In this document: in pieces, positions 4,600 through 6,117 of the stretch
Numbering within the stretch: position 1 is the stretch's first letter
Layout: the number at the start of each line of letters is the position of its first letter
NCBI GenBank assembly: GCA_003243865.1
Contig: QHBQ01000340.1
Location: forward strand, 1-6,117
Direction of reading: 5' to 3'
Origin: Candidatus Chloroheliales bacterium
GTDB lineage: Bacteria; Chloroflexota; Chloroflexia; QHBQ01
DNA: 6,117 bases
The notes under the pieces: generated by a model
Told to the model about the DNA's origin: nothing
What the model saw: the letters and a program-made list of their open reading frames with translations, nothing else
Database searches by the model: none
Program-made: the position numbers and the translations under genes

Positions 4600-6117
4600 C
4601 TAACGGCTAATCGGCGTCAGGGTGATGACCTTGCCCTTGCCATTGCCACTGCCACTGAGCAGTTCGGGGAGGCGGCCATAGCCTGGGTCCAGCTTGCGCC
4701 GTTCCTGGATGGCGATCAACGCCTCGTTGCGGCCAGTGGGGTCATTCTGGTTCAGGATCGCCTCCATGAACTCGTCGCGGAACAGTTCGATGGCGCTGAG
4801 GGTGGGCAGCGGCGCGGCCTGACCCAGCCCGCAGAGCGACATATTGATGACGTGGTCGCTCCATTCCTTCAGCGCGTCCATATCCTCTACCCGCCCCAGG
4901 CCGGTGGCGATGCGGTCGAGGATGTCGAGCAGGGTTTTGGTGCCGATGCGGCACGGAACGCACTTGCCGCAGCTCTCATAGCGGTTGAAGCGCATCCAGT
5001 AGCGGGTCATGTCCACGATCGAGACGCTATCGTCGTAGACCACGAAGCCCCCGCTGCCGAGCACACCCTTGACGCTGCCCATGTCCTCCGGCCCATTGTC
5101 GAAGGTGAGCTTGAGATCGAGGTGATTATCAAGCATCAGGCCGCCGGAGGTGCCGCCGGTCTGGATTGCCTTGAAGGGGCGGTCATTGCGAATGCCGCCA
5201 CCGACCTTGAACACAAGGTCGCGCATCGAGGTGCCGAGTGGCACTTCGCTGAGGCCGACATACTTGGGCAGGCCCATCAGCGTGACCATTTTGGTGCCGG
5301 GCGACTTCTCGGTGCCGAGGCCGAGGAACCAGTCGGCTCCGTGATTGATGATGTCGGGTACGAACATCATGGTTTCGACATTGTTGACGCAGGTCGGTTT
5401 GCCCCACACACCCGCCTCGACACTGCGCGGCGGCTTGGTACGTGGCATGGCCCGCTGACCCTCGATACCAAATTGCAGGGCGCTGGCCTCGCCGCTGATG
5501 TAGGCGCCGCCACCCATGTAGACCTGGATATCAAGGTCGTAGCCGCTGCCCAGAATGTTCTTGCCGAGGAAACCGGCGTCGCGGGCCTGCTGCACTGCGT
5601 GTTCCATTGAGCGGATCGCCAGCGGGTACTCGTCACCGATGTAGATGTAGCCGATGTGGCTGCCGATGGCGAACGCCTCGATGATCATCCCTTCGATGAC
5701 CATGTGCGGCTCGCCCTCCATGATGCGCCGATCCTTGAACACGTTTGGCTCACCCTCGTGGGCGTTGCAGACCACGTACTTGGGCTCGCCCTTGGCGTTG
5801 CGCGCGCCTTCCCACTTGGTGCCAGCCGGAAAGCCCGCGCCGCCGCGCCCGCGCAGGTTGGCCTTCTTGATTACATCAATAATACTGGTTGGCTCCATAT
5901 CGAAGAAAGCCTTGACCAGCGAACTGTAGCCGCCCCGCGCGATGTAATCGTAGATGTTGCGCGGGTTGAGATAGCCAAAGTCACGCATCAGGATACGCTG
6001 CTGCACCGCGTAGAAGGGCAGCTCCTTCGCCAGCGGGATATCGCCGACGCGGGCGGTTGCAGCGTCCCACGCCTCGTGGCCGTAGACGCACAGCGGCACG
6101 ATGTCCTTGACCGGGTC
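4600..6117 (-). CDS. nuoF: NADH-quinone oxidoreductase subunit F (NuoF), 5' end beyond window, altered nucleotide pocket
   Basis: NuoF is the FMN-bearing entry subunit of complex I. The frame is open to the right edge (505 codons plus a TAG stop at 4602-4600). A GTG at 6099 is possible, but DPVKDI is encoded before it, so the true start probably lies outside. Counting from the GTG codon: LPFYAVQQRI near 27-36 and DYIARGGY at 51-58 resemble the N-terminal part of HoxF/HydB-type homologues. GRGGAGFPAG (84-93) binds FMN, with K95 retained. GGGAYISGEASAL (196-208) is the glycine-rich loop, and VNNVET (238-243) completes the flavin site. C377, C380, C383 and C423 ligate the N3 [4Fe-4S] cluster. 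Unusual residues are H114 (usually Asp), A205 (usually Glu), R225 (usually Phe) and G98 (usually aromatic). Substrate preference may therefore differ from NADH. It heads the visible part of the operon; nuoE would be expected beyond the edge. Confidence 0.96.
   Translation of the reverse strand, partial: DPVKDIVPLCVYGHEAWDAATARVGDIPLAKELPFYAVQQRILMRDFGYLNPRNIYDYIARGGYSSLVKAFFDMEPTSIIDVIKKANLRGRGGAGFPAGTKWEGARNAKGEPKYVVCNAHEGEPNVFKDRRIMEGEPHMVIEGMIIEAFAIGSHIGYIYIGDEYPLAIRSMEHAVQQARDAGFLGKNILGSGYDLDIQVYMGGGAYISGEASALQFGIEGQRAMPRTKPPRSVEAGVWGKPTCVNNVETMMFVPDIINHGADWFLGLGTEKSPGTKMVTLMGLPKYVGLSEVPLGTSMRDLVFKVGGGIRNDRPFKAIQTGGTSGGLMLDNHLDLKLTFDNGPEDMGSVKGVLGSGGFVVYDDSVSIVDMTRYWMRFNRYESCGKCVPCRIGTKTLLDILDRIATGLGRVEDMDALKEWSDHVINMSLCGLGQAAPLPTLSAIELFRDEFMEAILNQNDPTGRNEALIAIQERRKLDPGYGRLPELLSGSGNGKGKVITLTPISR

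Noticed and set aside
4852..5610. Plus-strand frame of 252 residues opposite nuoF
   Set aside because: It is an antisense shadow of nuoF caused by GC-rich codon use. No ribosome site or family signal was seen.

Overview
The window is a stretch of a bacterial respiratory complex I (nuo) gene cluster, with every supported gene on the minus strand. In transcription order (right to left) it holds: nuoF, with its 5' end beyond the right edge; a gene for a membrane-anchored DUF3105 protein; a complete nuoG; and the first 176 codons of nuoH, which runs off the left edge. The DNA is GC-rich except for two AT-rich repeat arrays between genes. The FDH-like NuoG, the DUF3105 gene and the intergenic heptamer arrays best fit a member of the Chloroflexota (class Chloroflexia or a relative). 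This is an inference from general style, not from a database match.

Layout: 6117-4600 nuoF (partial); 4599-4551 short spacer with a weak hairpin; 4550-3765 DUF3105 gene; 3764-3632 spacer with a GC-rich palindrome and a 7-bp repeat array; 3631-647 nuoG; 646-531 spacer with two inverted arrays of a different 7-bp repeat; 530-1 nuoH (partial).

In a standard complex I, NuoF oxidises NADH on FMN and passes electrons through its N3 cluster to the Fe-S chain in NuoG. From there they pass through the connecting subunits to quinone at the NuoH interface, which drives proton pumping. Here NuoF and NuoG keep all expected cluster ligands. NuoF, however, has changes at several positions known to hold the adenosine part of NADH, including loss of the Glu that excludes NADPH. 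The C-terminal part of NuoG looks strongly like a formate dehydrogenase large subunit whose catalytic residues have been replaced. Together with the DUF3105 gene lodged between nuoF and nuoG, this suggests that the electron-input module is not a textbook one. The remaining long open frames on both strands are shadows of these genes or translations of the repeats.
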